From positions 186,001-250,000 of the forward strand of contig JADJYF010000001.1 in NCBI GenBank assembly GCA_016719885.1: a stretch of DNA of 64,000 nucleotides. The letters run 5' to 3'. Origin of the DNA: Pseudomonadota bacterium (GTDB taxonomy: Bacteria > Pseudomonadota > Gammaproteobacteria > Ga0077536). The notes under the pieces are model-generated. The model had not been told where the DNA came from and did no database searches. It saw only the letters and a program-made list of their open reading frames with translations. This document shows positions 28,855 to 36,736 of the stretch, in pieces; positions within the stretch are counted from its first letter, which is position 1, and every line of letters begins with the position of its first letter. The translations under genes and the position numbers were made by a program.

Positions 28855-29543
28855 TGGCGCAGTTCGAAGGGTTTCCCAAAACCTGCATTCCCTACCTGAA
28901 ACAACTCGCGAAGAACAACAATCGCGAATGGTTCAACGACAACAAGCAGCGTTACGAGGACTGCGTGCGCAACCCGGCGATGGCCTTCATCGCGGCCATG
29001 GCGCCGCAGCTGCCGGCGCTGTCGCCGCATTTTCGCGCGGTGGCGAAGAAGATGGGCGGCTCGCTGATGCGGGTCTACCGCGATACGCGCTTCGCCGGCG
29101 ACAAGACCCCGTTCAAGACCAATGTCGGCATCCACTTCCGTCATGAGCTCGGCAAGGACGTGCACGCGCCCGGTTTCTACGTGCACATCGAGCCGGGCGA
29201 TTGTTTCCTCGGTGCCGGCATCTGGCACCCCGAGCCGCCGGTGCTGAATGGCATTCGCGAATTCATCATCGACAACCCCAACGCCTGGAAGAAGGCTACC
29301 CAGGCGGCGTCCTTCAGCAAGGACTGGGCACTGATCGGCGACACGCTGGTGCGGCCGCCGCGCGGCATCGACCCGGCCCACGAATTGATGACGGATCTGA
29401 AACGCAAGGATTTCATCGCCTGCATGAATTTCGACGAAGCCCTGATCAGTGAACCCGGCTTCGTCAAGTTCGTGATGAGTAACTACAAGCGCGCCAGCGC
29501 GCTGGTCAGCTACCTGTGCATGGCGGTGGACGTGCCGTACTGA
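28854..29543 (+). CDS. DUF2461 / TIGR02453 family protein
   Basis: 229 residues matching the uncharacterised DUF2461 family: FPKTCIPYLKQLAKNNNREWF, RVYRDTRFAGDKTPFKTN, GFYVHIEPGD and a C-terminal YKRASALVSYL. Present across many bacteria and fungi; no activity known to me. Start ATG 28854 overlaps the preceding TGA by one base. Second gene of a two-gene unit with the hydroxyacid dehydrogenase, followed by a REP array. Confidence 0.88.
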   Translation: MAQFEGFPKTCIPYLKQLAKNNNREWFNDNKQRYEDCVRNPAMAFIAAMAPQLPALSPHFRAVAKKMGGSLMRVYRDTRFAGDKTPFKTNVGIHFRHELGKDVHAPGFYVHIEPGDCFLGAGIWHPEPPVLNGIREFIIDNPNAWKKATQAASFSKDWALIGDTLVRPPRGIDPAHELMTDLKRKDFIACMNFDEALISEPGFVKFVMSNYKRASALVSYLCMAVDVPY

Positions 29544-29563
29544 GGGGCTCCTCGATTTCTTCC

Positions 29564-29649
29564 TGTAGGTGCGATTTCAATCGCACTCTTCACTGTGGGT
29601 CAGGCTTCAGCCTGACACGCGAAGCGTGCGAATGAATTCGCACCTACAG
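29564..29649. repeat. REP-like mixed array, locus C
   Basis: Outer units of the TGTAG type in inverted orientation (29564-29586 with stem GTGCGAT/ATCGCAC; 29626-29649 ending CACCTACAG) enclose a TGTGG-type unit (29594-29618, stem GTCAGGC/GCCTGAC). All loops read TTCA, or TGAA for the inverted unit. Between the convergent DUF2461 and cytochrome b561-like genes. Confidence 0.85.
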
Positions 29650-29674
29650 GGCGCCCCCGGCGCAACCGGGCGCA

Positions 29675-30307
29675 TCACACAGGCGATTCCGGCTCGTCCT
29701 TGTAGCCCGTCACCATGGCCCGCGCCAGGTTCTGGCGATGGCGCAGGCTCGATGCCACCACGCCCAGTACGTGCAGGCCGACCAGCGCCAGGGTGGTGTT
29801 GGCGCCGAACTCGTGGATCTCCTTCCACAGGTGCTCTTCGTCGCGTCGCGCCTTGCGTGCCGCCTTGAGCGTGACGATTTCGCTTTCGCTCATGGTCGTT
29901 GCATCGGGCTTGGCGAGCTTGGGGATGGCGAACGGGCCTTCGCCTTCGAGCGCCAGGGTGCGCAGCCCGCAGCCCACCGTCAGCGTCAACGACGCGAGCA
30001 GCATCAGCACCATCCAGCCGCCGGCCGGGTTGTGGCCGCGGTAGTGCTTGATGGGGCCACCCGCCAGGCTCTTGAGGTAGCCGAGCGCCGCACTGGGCGG
30101 CGTCACGAAATCCGTGAAGCGCGCATGGCGGCTGCCGATGAAGCCCCAGATCACGCGGCTCACCAGCAAGGCGCAGATCAGGTAGCCGGCATAGAAGTGC
30201 AAGGGCGTTTCTTCCTCGCCGCTCAGGTAGGCGAACGTGAATGCCGCCACCAGCGTCCAGTGGAAGAAGCGGACATAACGGTCCCATACATAGACGCGAT
30301 TGCTCAT
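29675..30307 (-). CDS. Cytochrome b561-domain membrane protein
   Basis: 210 residues, four to five membrane helices. Likely haem-ligand histidines stand in FFHWTL (helix 1), PLHFYAGYL (helix 2) and LVGLHVLGV (last helix), as in Ni/Fe-hydrogenase-type b cytochromes. Between helices 3 and 4 is an unusual charged cytoplasmic or periplasmic insert, Lys/Arg/Glu-rich, containing KAARKARRDEE. It would pass electrons between the quinone pool and a partner, but no cytochrome c or dehydrogenase is adjacent. AAAGGAG precedes the ATG at 30307. Divergent from the LuxR-type gene across a region holding a strong palindrome. Confidence 0.87.
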   Translation of the reverse strand: MSNRVYVWDRYVRFFHWTLVAAFTFAYLSGEEETPLHFYAGYLICALLVSRVIWGFIGSRHARFTDFVTPPSAALGYLKSLAGGPIKHYRGHNPAGGWMVLMLLASLTLTVGCGLRTLALEGEGPFAIPKLAKPDATTMSESEIVTLKAARKARRDEEHLWKEIHEFGANTTLALVGLHVLGVVASSLRHRQNLARAMVTGYKDEPESPV

Positions 30308-30390
30308 AATGCGGCTCCTTTGTTGAACTGGCTGGCGGTCATGATGGCTGCCGCGCGCGCCCATTACATCGGGCATGCGTCCTACCAAGA

Positions 30391-30417
30391 CCAGTATGGG
30401 ACATATGTCCCATGGTC
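30391..30417. promoter_or_regulatory. Palindromic operator candidate
   Basis: The core 30397-30412 is a perfect 16-base palindrome, TGGGACATATGTCCCA. Flanking sequence extends the dyad: an AGACCA on the left is matched by TGGTCT on the right, offset by a 3-base insertion. It lies 27 bases before the LuxR-type start and about 85 bases before the cytochrome start, a good site for control of both genes. Confidence 0.6.
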
Positions 30418-30443
30418 TAACTGATTGATATCAAGGCCGAGGA

Positions 30444-30947
30444 ATGAGATTGACCAGTCTGCGCGACAGCCTGTTGCTGATCCTTCTGTGTGTGGTGGCG
30501 CTCGCCAGCATCAGCGATCTGCTGGACGACATCGCCCATGGTTCCGATGTCCTGCACCTGGTCGGTGAACTGGCCGCGCTGCTGCTGGCCGGCGGCGCGG
30601 TGGTGTGGCTGCTGCGCAGCCATCGTCGCCAGCAAAGCCAGCTCGCGGCGCTGCGCGCGGAACTCGCCGAAGCCGCCCAGCGCGCCGCCGGCGGCGATGC
30701 CGGCGAGCAGGCGCAGCGGCGTCAGCTTGGCGAGTTCATCGGCAGGCAGTTCGCGAGCTGGGGCCTGACCGACAGCGAGCGCGAAGTCGGCTGGCTGTTG
30801 CTGAAGGGCCTCAGCCTGAAAGAGGTGGCGGCCTTGCGCAACACGCTCGAGAAGACCGTGCGCCAGCAGGCGTCATCCATCTACCAGAAGGCCGGCGTCA
30901 GTGGCCGCCATGCGTTCGCGGCCTGGTTCCTGGAGGACTACCTGTAG
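30444..30947 (+). CDS. Membrane-anchored LuxR-type transcriptional regulator
   Basis: 167 residues. Two hydrophobic helices (about 7-27 and 38-59) joined by a short acidic loop, an Arg/Gln/Ala-rich linker (60-100) that may form a coiled coil, and a C-terminal LuxR-like HTH (about 105-165): LTDSEREVGWLLLKGLSLKEVA then VRQQASSIYQKAGVSGRH. There is no receiver domain or autoinducer domain, so any sensing must be in the membrane or loop. The stop TAG lies in CTGTAGGCG, resembling the REP head. Divergent from a cytochrome b561-like gene. Confidence 0.8.
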   Translation: MRLTSLRDSLLLILLCVVALASISDLLDDIAHGSDVLHLVGELAALLLAGGAVVWLLRSHRRQQSQLAALRAELAEAAQRAAGGDAGEQAQRRQLGEFIGRQFASWGLTDSEREVGWLLLKGLSLKEVAALRNTLEKTVRQQASSIYQKAGVSGRHAFAAWFLEDYL

Positions 30948-30970
30948 GCGCGGCCTGCCGGCGCGGCGCC

Positions 30971-31744
30971 CTAGCGGTGCTGTCCCAAGGTGCGGATGTC
31001 GATGCGCGTGGCGCTGATATGGCCAGCCTGCAGCACCGCGTCGTCGGTCTCGGGATGGGTATCGAGTTCGGCGCTGGCGAGGGCATGATGAAATTGATCG
31101 CCGCGTTGCTTGAAACAGCCGCGGTAGTAACTCAAGCCCAGGCGCGCGCGCACGATGCCGCTGTCCGGCGCGCGCTTGAACGGGAAGTTGACGTTCCAGG
31201 TGGTGGCTTCGAAGTCGTCGGGCACCACCAGCTCACGCCAGATATCGGGCAAGCTCGCTTCCACCACCGCCGTGACGCGCGTGATGGTGTCTGCCTTGAA
31301 GCTGCGCTCGGCATCCCAATGGCGAAATTCCTCCGGTGCGATTTCCTGCGACAAGGCCAGCGCCGGCAGGCCGGCGATGTTGGCCTCGAGGCACGCGCCG
31401 ATGGTGCCGGACGCGAGCGTGAAGCCCAGGCCGACGTTCTTGCCGATGTTGATGCCCGACACCACCAGGTGCGGCGGCTCGGCCAGCAGGTTGTGGATGG
31501 CGAGGTTCACGCAGTCGGCCGGCGTACCGCTGACCGACCACGCCGGTGTGCCATGCAGGTCGATGCGGTCGACGTACAGGGCGCCGTAGCGCGTCATGGA
31601 TTTGCCTTTCCAGCTCTGCTCGGTGGCCGGCACCACGATCTCGACATCGCCGAACTGCTTGAGCGTGCGAATCGCGAGCAGGAACAGCGGCGAGTCATGG
31701 CTGTCGTCGTTGGTGAGCAGAATGCGCGGACGCGGCGGGATCAT
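30971..31744 (-). CDS. surE: 5'/3'-nucleotidase SurE
   Basis: 257 residues, usual SurE length. Metal-binding acidic pair in LLTNDDS (N-terminus), SGTPADCVNLA, and VVSGINIGKNVG support a divalent-metal nucleotidase acting on nucleoside 5'- and 3'-monophosphates and short polyphosphate. Three initiators are clustered (TTG 31750, ATG 31747, ATG 31744); AGGAG at 31751-31755 sits at the best distance from 31744. Last gene of a five-gene minus-strand run; it lacks the usual pcm/nlpD/rpoS neighbours. Confidence 0.92.
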   Translation of the reverse strand: MIPPRPRILLTNDDSHDSPLFLLAIRTLKQFGDVEIVVPATEQSWKGKSMTRYGALYVDRIDLHGTPAWSVSGTPADCVNLAIHNLLAEPPHLVVSGINIGKNVGLGFTLASGTIGACLEANIAGLPALALSQEIAPEEFRHWDAERSFKADTITRVTAVVEASLPDIWRELVVPDDFEATTWNVNFPFKRAPDSGIVRARLGLSYYRGCFKQRGDQFHHALASAELDTHPETDDAVLQAGHISATRIDIRTLGQHR

Positions 31745-31786
31745 CATCAACTCCTGCGGTTCGGGGACGGTGCGGGCGGCAGCACG

Positions 31787-32644
31787 TCAGTGTCGGATGG
31801 CGCGCAATTGCGGGCCGTGGCCACGGCGCACCACCACCATGGTGTTGTCCGGTATCGCCGTCCACGCGTCGTCGTCGGTGAGACGTTCGGAGCTGACGAT
31901 GACCGGGTGGCGGCCGAGCTGCTTGTCGTGTTGCGCAGCCTCGGCAATCGCAGGGTAAAGCGCGCCATGGAAGTAGTACAGCGACTCGGGGCTGTCGCTG
32001 CTGTCATCGGTGTAACGCGACACCACCGCGTTCTCGCCGTCCGACAGCGCGCAGTTCATGTAGCTCGGCGCGCCGTCGCCATGCTCGGCGACCAGTCCGG
32101 CCATGCGCGCAAGCGCGTTGGCCAGGGCGCTGGCCAGGCGTTCATCGGCGGCCATGCCGGCCGGCTGCTGCAACAACTCGTCGATGCACAAGGCGAAGAA
32201 GCATTCCGAGTCGGTGCTGCCATAGACGTTCGAATAGGCTTCGTCGCACACCGAGTCGAGCAGGCGCCGCCGCACGCGACGGAAATTGCCGACGTCGCCG
32301 TTATGCATGAACAGGTACTGCCGGAATCGAAAGGGATGACAGTTCGCCTCGTTGACACCTGACGACTGCGTGGCCGCGCGCACATGGGCGAGGATGCAAT
32401 CGCTGGCCACCACCCGCGCCAGGTTGTGCAGGTTGCGGTTGTTCCAGGCCGGCGTGATGGAGCGGAACACCGCCGGTTCGCCGGCCAGCGCACGTGCATA
32501 CCAGCCGACGCCGAAGCCGTCGCCATTGAGCGGCTCCTCGCGTTCACGGCTGTGGGTGGACTGGCGGATGAGCGAGTGGCTGGGGTCGAGCAGCAGGCTC
32601 GCCAGGCGGATGTCGGGGCCGAGATAGAGCGTGAAACGACACAT
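31787..32644 (-). CDS. Class II glutamine amidotransferase (YafJ/EgtC-like)
   Basis: 285 residues starting MCRF, so Cys2 becomes the N-terminal nucleophile after Met removal, the hallmark of Ntn-type amidotransferases. NGDGFGVGWY, HVRAAT and FMHNGDVGNF are family motifs for glutamine binding. YafJ-like proteins have no established substrate; EgtC-like ones hydrolyse a gamma-glutamyl bond. In an operon with P450, DsbA-like, MEKHLA and SurE genes; starts 39 bases after the MEKHLA stop. Confidence 0.9.
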   Translation of the reverse strand: MCRFTLYLGPDIRLASLLLDPSHSLIRQSTHSREREEPLNGDGFGVGWYARALAGEPAVFRSITPAWNNRNLHNLARVVASDCILAHVRAATQSSGVNEANCHPFRFRQYLFMHNGDVGNFRRVRRRLLDSVCDEAYSNVYGSTDSECFFALCIDELLQQPAGMAADERLASALANALARMAGLVAEHGDGAPSYMNCALSDGENAVVSRYTDDSSDSPESLYYFHGALYPAIAEAAQHDKQLGRHPVIVSSERLTDDDAWTAIPDNTMVVVRRGHGPQLRAIRH

Positions 32645-32683
32645 CGCGGTGCTCCTCGCAACACCGGCCGATGGCCGGCTCCA

Positions 32684-33166
32684 TCAGTCGGGTAAGCGGC
32701 GCCAGCGCGCGAAACTTGCGGCCTGGCCATGGAAACGGCCATCGCCATCGATGACATTCCACACCGTGGCCTGCTCGATGACGAAGCGACGGCCGCTGCT
32801 GGCGATGCGCACGCCGCTGTAATCGTCGATGTAGCCGCGTTCCAGAACCTGCTGCATGAGCCGCGCGCGCGCTTCCTGGTTGAGCGCTTCGGCCGAGGCG
32901 CGCGAGGGCAGCGCCAGCAGCGCCGGCCAGTCGAGTTCGAACAGGTCGAGGGCGGTGAGGTTGGCGTAGTTGAACAACGGATCGGCTTCGAGGCCATGGG
33001 ACAACAGCGCAAAAGGCGCTTCGAAGGCCTGGCGTGCCAGCGCGGTGGCGTCCTGCCCGGCCGGCAGCAGTTCGCGTCCGGTCAGGCGCCGATGGCTGTC
33101 CAGCAGCAGCGTGACATGGGGCGCCAGCCACGCGTTGGCGGCCGAGGGCAGTCGCGCGCGGCTCAT
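32684..33166 (-). CDS. MEKHLA-domain protein
   Basis: 160 residues containing one MEKHLA (PAS-like) domain: LLLDSHRRLTGREL, DPLFNYANLTALDLFEL, SRASAEALNQEAR and a terminal GRFHGQAASF. In bacteria the domain occurs alone with unknown ligand; in plants it is fused to HD-ZIP III factors. The ATG at 33166 begins 10 bases after the stop of the DsbA-like gene. No signal peptide or membrane segment. Confidence 0.85.
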   Translation of the reverse strand: MSRARLPSAANAWLAPHVTLLLDSHRRLTGRELLPAGQDATALARQAFEAPFALLSHGLEADPLFNYANLTALDLFELDWPALLALPSRASAEALNQEARARLMQQVLERGYIDDYSGVRIASSGRRFVIEQATVWNVIDGDGRFHGQAASFARWRRLPD

Positions 33167-33176
33167 GAAACGCCGC

Positions 33177-33836
33177 TCACAGGCCGCGCGCACGCGCGCG
33201 TTGCAGCGACAGCGCGATGGTCTCGGCGCTTTGCGCGCCGGAGAACAACAGGTGGCCGTTGTAGAGAAACGAGGGCACGCCGCTGATGCCGAGTTCATGG
33301 GCGTCATTCTCGGCGGCCTCGATGACGGCATCGCCATCCGGCGCGCTGAGCATCTTGGCGGCGGCCTCGCGGCCGAGATCGGCGCGCGCGGCGATGTCCT
33401 CGAGCACGGCGTGCTTGCCGACGTCCTCGCCGTTGACGAAATAGGCTTCGAACAAGGCATCGACCACCGCGTCCTGGCGGCCGTGCCGGTCGGCCCAATC
33501 GATGAGACGATGGGCGGCGCGGGTATTGGGCGTGCGCGCGATGCGCTCGACATGGAGCGCGAGGCCGTCGGCCTGCGCGGCGGCGGCGACCCGCGCATAG
33601 AGGTGGTTGGCGTGCTCGACGGAGCCGAACTTGCGCTCGCAATACTCGCGTCTCGCCATGCCTTCGCGCGGCATGCCCGGATTCAATTCGTAGGGCCGCC
33701 AGCGGATGCGCAGCGGGAAGTCCCCGAGCTGGGCGAGCGCCTGGGCGAGGCGACGCTTGCCGACATAACACCACGGGCACACCACGTCGGACACTATCTC
33801 GAGCAGCGGCGTGGCGGGCAGGGTGTCGGCGTTCAT
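33177..33836 (-). CDS. DsbA-family oxidoreductase (FrnE-like)
   Basis: 219 residues, thioredoxin fold with CPWC active site at 20-23 (VVCPWCYVGK) and cis-Pro loop SGVPSFLYNG near 177. The lack of a signal peptide, together with RIRWRPYELNP, fits cytosolic FrnE / 2-hydroxychromene-2-carboxylate isomerase-like proteins, not periplasmic DsbA. Start ATG 33836 (MNADTLPATP); the longer frame to 34322 crosses the P450 gene. Second gene of the P450-led operon. Confidence 0.9.
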   Translation of the reverse strand: MNADTLPATPLLEIVSDVVCPWCYVGKRRLAQALAQLGDFPLRIRWRPYELNPGMPREGMARREYCERKFGSVEHANHLYARVAAAAQADGLALHVERIARTPNTRAAHRLIDWADRHGRQDAVVDALFEAYFVNGEDVGKHAVLEDIAARADLGREAAAKMLSAPDGDAVIEAAENDAHELGISGVPSFLYNGHLLFSGAQSAETIALSLQRARARGL

Positions 33837-33900
33837 GGGCAAGGTCTCCGCCGCGAGCAGCACGGCAAGTTTGATACGGGGCGAATGATGCGGGCGCTGC

Positions 33901-35100
33901 TCACGCCGCACGCCAGCGGAACGGCAGCGTTTGCGGGCCGCGCACGAACCAGTTGTCGTTCCAGGTGACGTCATCGAAGCCACGCTCGAAGCGCTGCAGG
34001 CGCGGCACCAGCCATTCGAAGGCGACTCGCGCCTCGAGACGCCCCAGGTGCGCGCCGAGGCAATGGTGTATGCCCATGCCGAAGCCGGCCTGGCCGCCGG
34101 TATGGCGCAGCACGTCGAAGTCTTCCGGCGCGGTGAACTTGCTTTCGTCGTGGTTGGCGGATGCCAGCAGCGCGACCACGTCGCGGCCGGCCGGGATGGT
34201 GGTGCCCGCCACCTCGACATCGTGCATGGCACGTCGATATACGCCCTGCACCGGTGAGCAGTAACGCAGACCTTCCTCGATGGCATTGGGGATGCGTGCC
34301 GGCTCGTCGCGCAGCAGTGCAAGCTGCTCGGGGTGATCGAGCAGGGCCAGCACCATGCCGCCGATGAGATTGGTGGTGGTTTCGTTGCCGCCGGTCAGGA
34401 GCAGGATCGAGTAGGCGATGATCTCGCGTCGATTGACGCGCTGCTCGGCTTCGGCGTTCAGCAACACGCTCAGGATGTCGCGCCGCCCGTCGAGATCGTG
34501 GCTGCGCCCTTCCAGCACCTCGCCGAAATACTGGATGAGGTCGAAGACCCCGGCGCGGGCGCGCAGCCATGCCGGGCCTTCGCGATCATTGAGCAACTTG
34601 ATGAGACAGTCCGACCAGTACTTGAAGTCGTCCTGGCGCGCGCGTTCGATGTCGAGCAGCTCCGCGATGACCGTGACCGGCAACGGGATGGTGAAGTCCT
34701 GCACCAGGTCGAAAGCGTCGCGCGCGTCGACGGCGTGGCCGAGGCCGTCCACCAGTTCGCGTATGCGCGGTTCGAGTTCGCGCAGGGGGCGCATGCGGAA
34801 CTCGTCCTGCAGCAGGCGGCGCAGGCGCGTGTGCTCGGGTGGATCGGCGGTGATGACGCTGTTGCCGCCGCGCGCCTCGGCTTCACGTCCCGGTCCTTGG
34901 CGGCGCATGGCGATGGACGAGAAGGTTTCGGGGGCGCGCAGCAGCGCGGCGATGTCGTCGTAACGCGTGACCAGGTAGGCATCGAGTGCCGGCACCCAGT
35001 GCACCGGCGATTCGTGGCGCAGCCACGCCATGTACGGATAGGGATGGCGACGCACCTCCGGGGCGAGGAAGTCGGTCTTGGCCGGGTGGTAGTCACGCAT
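33901..35100 (-). CDS. Cytochrome P450 monooxygenase
   Basis: 399 residues, soluble bacterial class I type. The I-helix oxygen motif is GGNETTTN (about 237-244), the K-helix EGLR (276-279), and the haem loop GFGMGIHHCLGAHLG has the proximal thiolate Cys347. It hydroxylates an unknown, probably hydrophobic, substrate and needs a ferredoxin and reductase, neither of which is adjacent. ATG 35100 begins at the family start (MRDYHPAK). First gene of a five-gene operon with DsbA-like, MEKHLA, amidotransferase and SurE genes; divergent from an alpha/beta hydrolase. Confidence 0.93.
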   Translation of the reverse strand: MRDYHPAKTDFLAPEVRRHPYPYMAWLRHESPVHWVPALDAYLVTRYDDIAALLRAPETFSSIAMRRQGPGREAEARGGNSVITADPPEHTRLRRLLQDEFRMRPLRELEPRIRELVDGLGHAVDARDAFDLVQDFTIPLPVTVIAELLDIERARQDDFKYWSDCLIKLLNDREGPAWLRARAGVFDLIQYFGEVLEGRSHDLDGRRDILSVLLNAEAEQRVNRREIIAYSILLLTGGNETTTNLIGGMVLALLDHPEQLALLRDEPARIPNAIEEGLRYCSPVQGVYRRAMHDVEVAGTTIPAGRDVVALLASANHDESKFTAPEDFDVLRHTGGQAGFGMGIHHCLGAHLGRLEARVAFEWLVPRLQRFERGFDDVTWNDNWFVRGPQTLPFRWRAA

Positions 35101-35214
35101 GGAAAAAAGCTTAACCTGCTTTGCCCCGCGAGGCACGACGCCAGGCGTGACTGGGCGTGAAGCCTGCCTTGTGCGAATAATGCGCCATCGCAGCTATCGG
35201 TCAGGAGCCGCTTC

Positions 35215-36036
35215 ATGGGCACGCGCAGATTGAAACTCGGGCAATACAACTTCCAGATCACCGAGGAGGGCGCGGGCGATCCGGTGTTGCTGCTGCACGG
35301 CTTCCCCGATTCGGCACGCCTGTGGCGCCACCAGATCCCGACGCTGGTGGCGGCAGGCTTTCGCGTCATCGCGCCGGACCAACGCGGCTTCGGCGAATCG
35401 GACAAGCCGCAGGAAGTCGAAGCCTATGCGCTGCGCGAAGTGATCGGCGACGCCATCGCGCTGCTCGATGAACTCGGTCTCGAACGCGTGAAACTGGTCA
35501 GCCATGACTGGGGCGCGGCGGTCGGCTGGGGACTCGCGGCCTTTCATCCCGAGCGCATCGTCAAGCACGTGGCGCTGTCCGTCGGCCACCTGTCGGCGCT
35601 ATGGAACGCCGGCCTCGCGCAGCGGCGCCTCGCCTGGTACATGCTGTTGTTCATGCGCCGCGGCCTGGCCGAAGAGATCCTGACGCGCGACAACTGGCTG
35701 TGGTTTCGCGACCTGTTCCAGCATCACAGCGAAATGGAAAGCTGGATCCGCGACCTCTCGCGTCCCGGCGCGCTGACCGCCGGCCTCAACTGGTATCGCG
35801 CCAATGTCGACGTCGAGACCTGGAAGCCCGAAGGCTGGGTATTGCCGCGCACGCCGGTGCCGACGCTCGGCGTGTGGAGCAGTGGCGACGCCTACCTGAC
35901 CGAAGTGCAGATGGCGACCTCGGGCCAGTACGTCGACGGCCCCTGGCAGTACCTCAGGGTGGAAGGCGCGAGCCACTGGCTGACGCTCGACCGCCCGGAC
36001 CACCTTGCCAAGGTGCTGGTGGACTACCTGCGCTAG
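35215..36036 (+). CDS. Alpha/beta hydrolase (epoxide hydrolase-like)
   Basis: 273 residues. HGFPDS oxyanion segment (about 29-33), nucleophile Asp98 in SHDWGA, a lid region, and late acid and His in SSGDAYL and ASHWLTLDRPD. An Asp rather than Ser nucleophile places it with epoxide hydrolases and haloalkane or fluoroacetate dehalogenases; the exact reaction cannot be told. Followed after 35 bases by the GlcG-type gene, likely one transcript. Confidence 0.88.
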   Translation: MGTRRLKLGQYNFQITEEGAGDPVLLLHGFPDSARLWRHQIPTLVAAGFRVIAPDQRGFGESDKPQEVEAYALREVIGDAIALLDELGLERVKLVSHDWGAAVGWGLAAFHPERIVKHVALSVGHLSALWNAGLAQRRLAWYMLLFMRRGLAEEILTRDNWLWFRDLFQHHSEMESWIRDLSRPGALTAGLNWYRANVDVETWKPEGWVLPRTPVPTLGVWSSGDAYLTEVQMATSGQYVDGPWQYLRVEGASHWLTLDRPDHLAKVLVDYLR

Positions 36037-36071
36037 ACGACTCTCATCCCAACTCACAAGGAACAAGCAAC

Positions 36072-36497
36072 ATGGCCAACAAACTCGGATTGAAAGAAGC
36101 GCGCATGATCGTCGACACCATGCTCAGCGAAGCGGAAAAACGCGGCATCAAGTTTGCCGGCGCGGTGGTCGATGCCGGCGGCGATCTCATCCATCTCGCG
36201 CGCATGGACGGCGCCACCGCGCTCAACGCGCGCATGGCCTACAACAAGGCCTATACCGCCACCAAGTGGCAGATGGATACGCGCGTGCTGAAGACGCGCT
36301 TGTTCGACATGTCGCTCGGTGACGAGCGCCGCGAGATCACCTGGTTCTGCGATCCGCTGTACACGCCGGTGTGGGGCGGCATCGTGCTGCGCAACGCCGA
36401 CGGCGTGATGCTGGGTGCGCTCGGTGAAAGCGGTGGCACCTACCAGCAGGACGAGGAGATCGGGCAGATTGCGGCCAAGGCCTTCAACGATCTGTAG
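36072..36497 (+). CDS. GlcG/HbpS-family (DUF336) protein
   Basis: 141 residues: LKEARMIVDTMLSEAEKRG, AVVDAGGDLIHLARMDGA and GALGESGGTYQQDEEIGQ. This small domain occurs in haem-binding HbpS and as GlcG in glycolate loci, often beside redox enzymes; biochemical role is poorly defined. The start ATG 36072 follows AAGGAAC. The stop TAG lies in CTGTAGGCG and is followed by GC-rich palindromes and REP units. Confidence 0.87.
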   Translation: MANKLGLKEARMIVDTMLSEAEKRGIKFAGAVVDAGGDLIHLARMDGATALNARMAYNKAYTATKWQMDTRVLKTRLFDMSLGDERREITWFCDPLYTPVWGGIVLRNADGVMLGALGESGGTYQQDEEIGQIAAKAFNDL

Positions 36498-36505
36498 GCG
36501 GCAAG

Positions 36506-36525
36506 GGCGGCAAGCGCTTGCCGCC
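36506..36525. repeat. GC-rich 20-bp perfect palindrome
   Basis: GGCGGCAAGCGCTTGCCGCC is fully self-complementary; an imperfect copy of the same dyad follows at about 36529-36547. It sits 9 bases past a stop codon but has no T-tract, so it is not a classical terminator; the preceding TGTAGG resembles the REP head. Confidence 0.6.
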
Positions 36526-36567
36526 GGGGCGGCAAGGCTTGGCCGCCAGAATCCGCCGAGATTCCAT

Positions 36568-36656
36568 TGTGGGTCGGACTTCAGTCTGACATGGGCGCGG
36601 AAATATTCCTTGAGCGCCGGCCTTCAGCCGGCTGTCCGACTGAAGTCGGACCCACA
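36568..36656. repeat. REP-like array, locus D
   Basis: Outer inverted units: 36568-36591 (TGTGG head, stem GTCGGAC/GTCTGAC, one mismatch) and 36633-36656 (inverse, stem GTCCGAC/GTCGGAC in head orientation). A central headless palindrome GCCGGC-CTTCA-GCCGGC lies at 36616-36632. Between the GlcG-type gene and the unknown gene at 36737, same strand. Confidence 0.8.
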
Positions 36657-36736
36657 ATGGATGGCGCTTTTCCCAAGTTTCGAGCCGGCACGGCGATTGC
36701 AAATCTCCGACCATTACTGTCAGCAGGCTTGAGATT

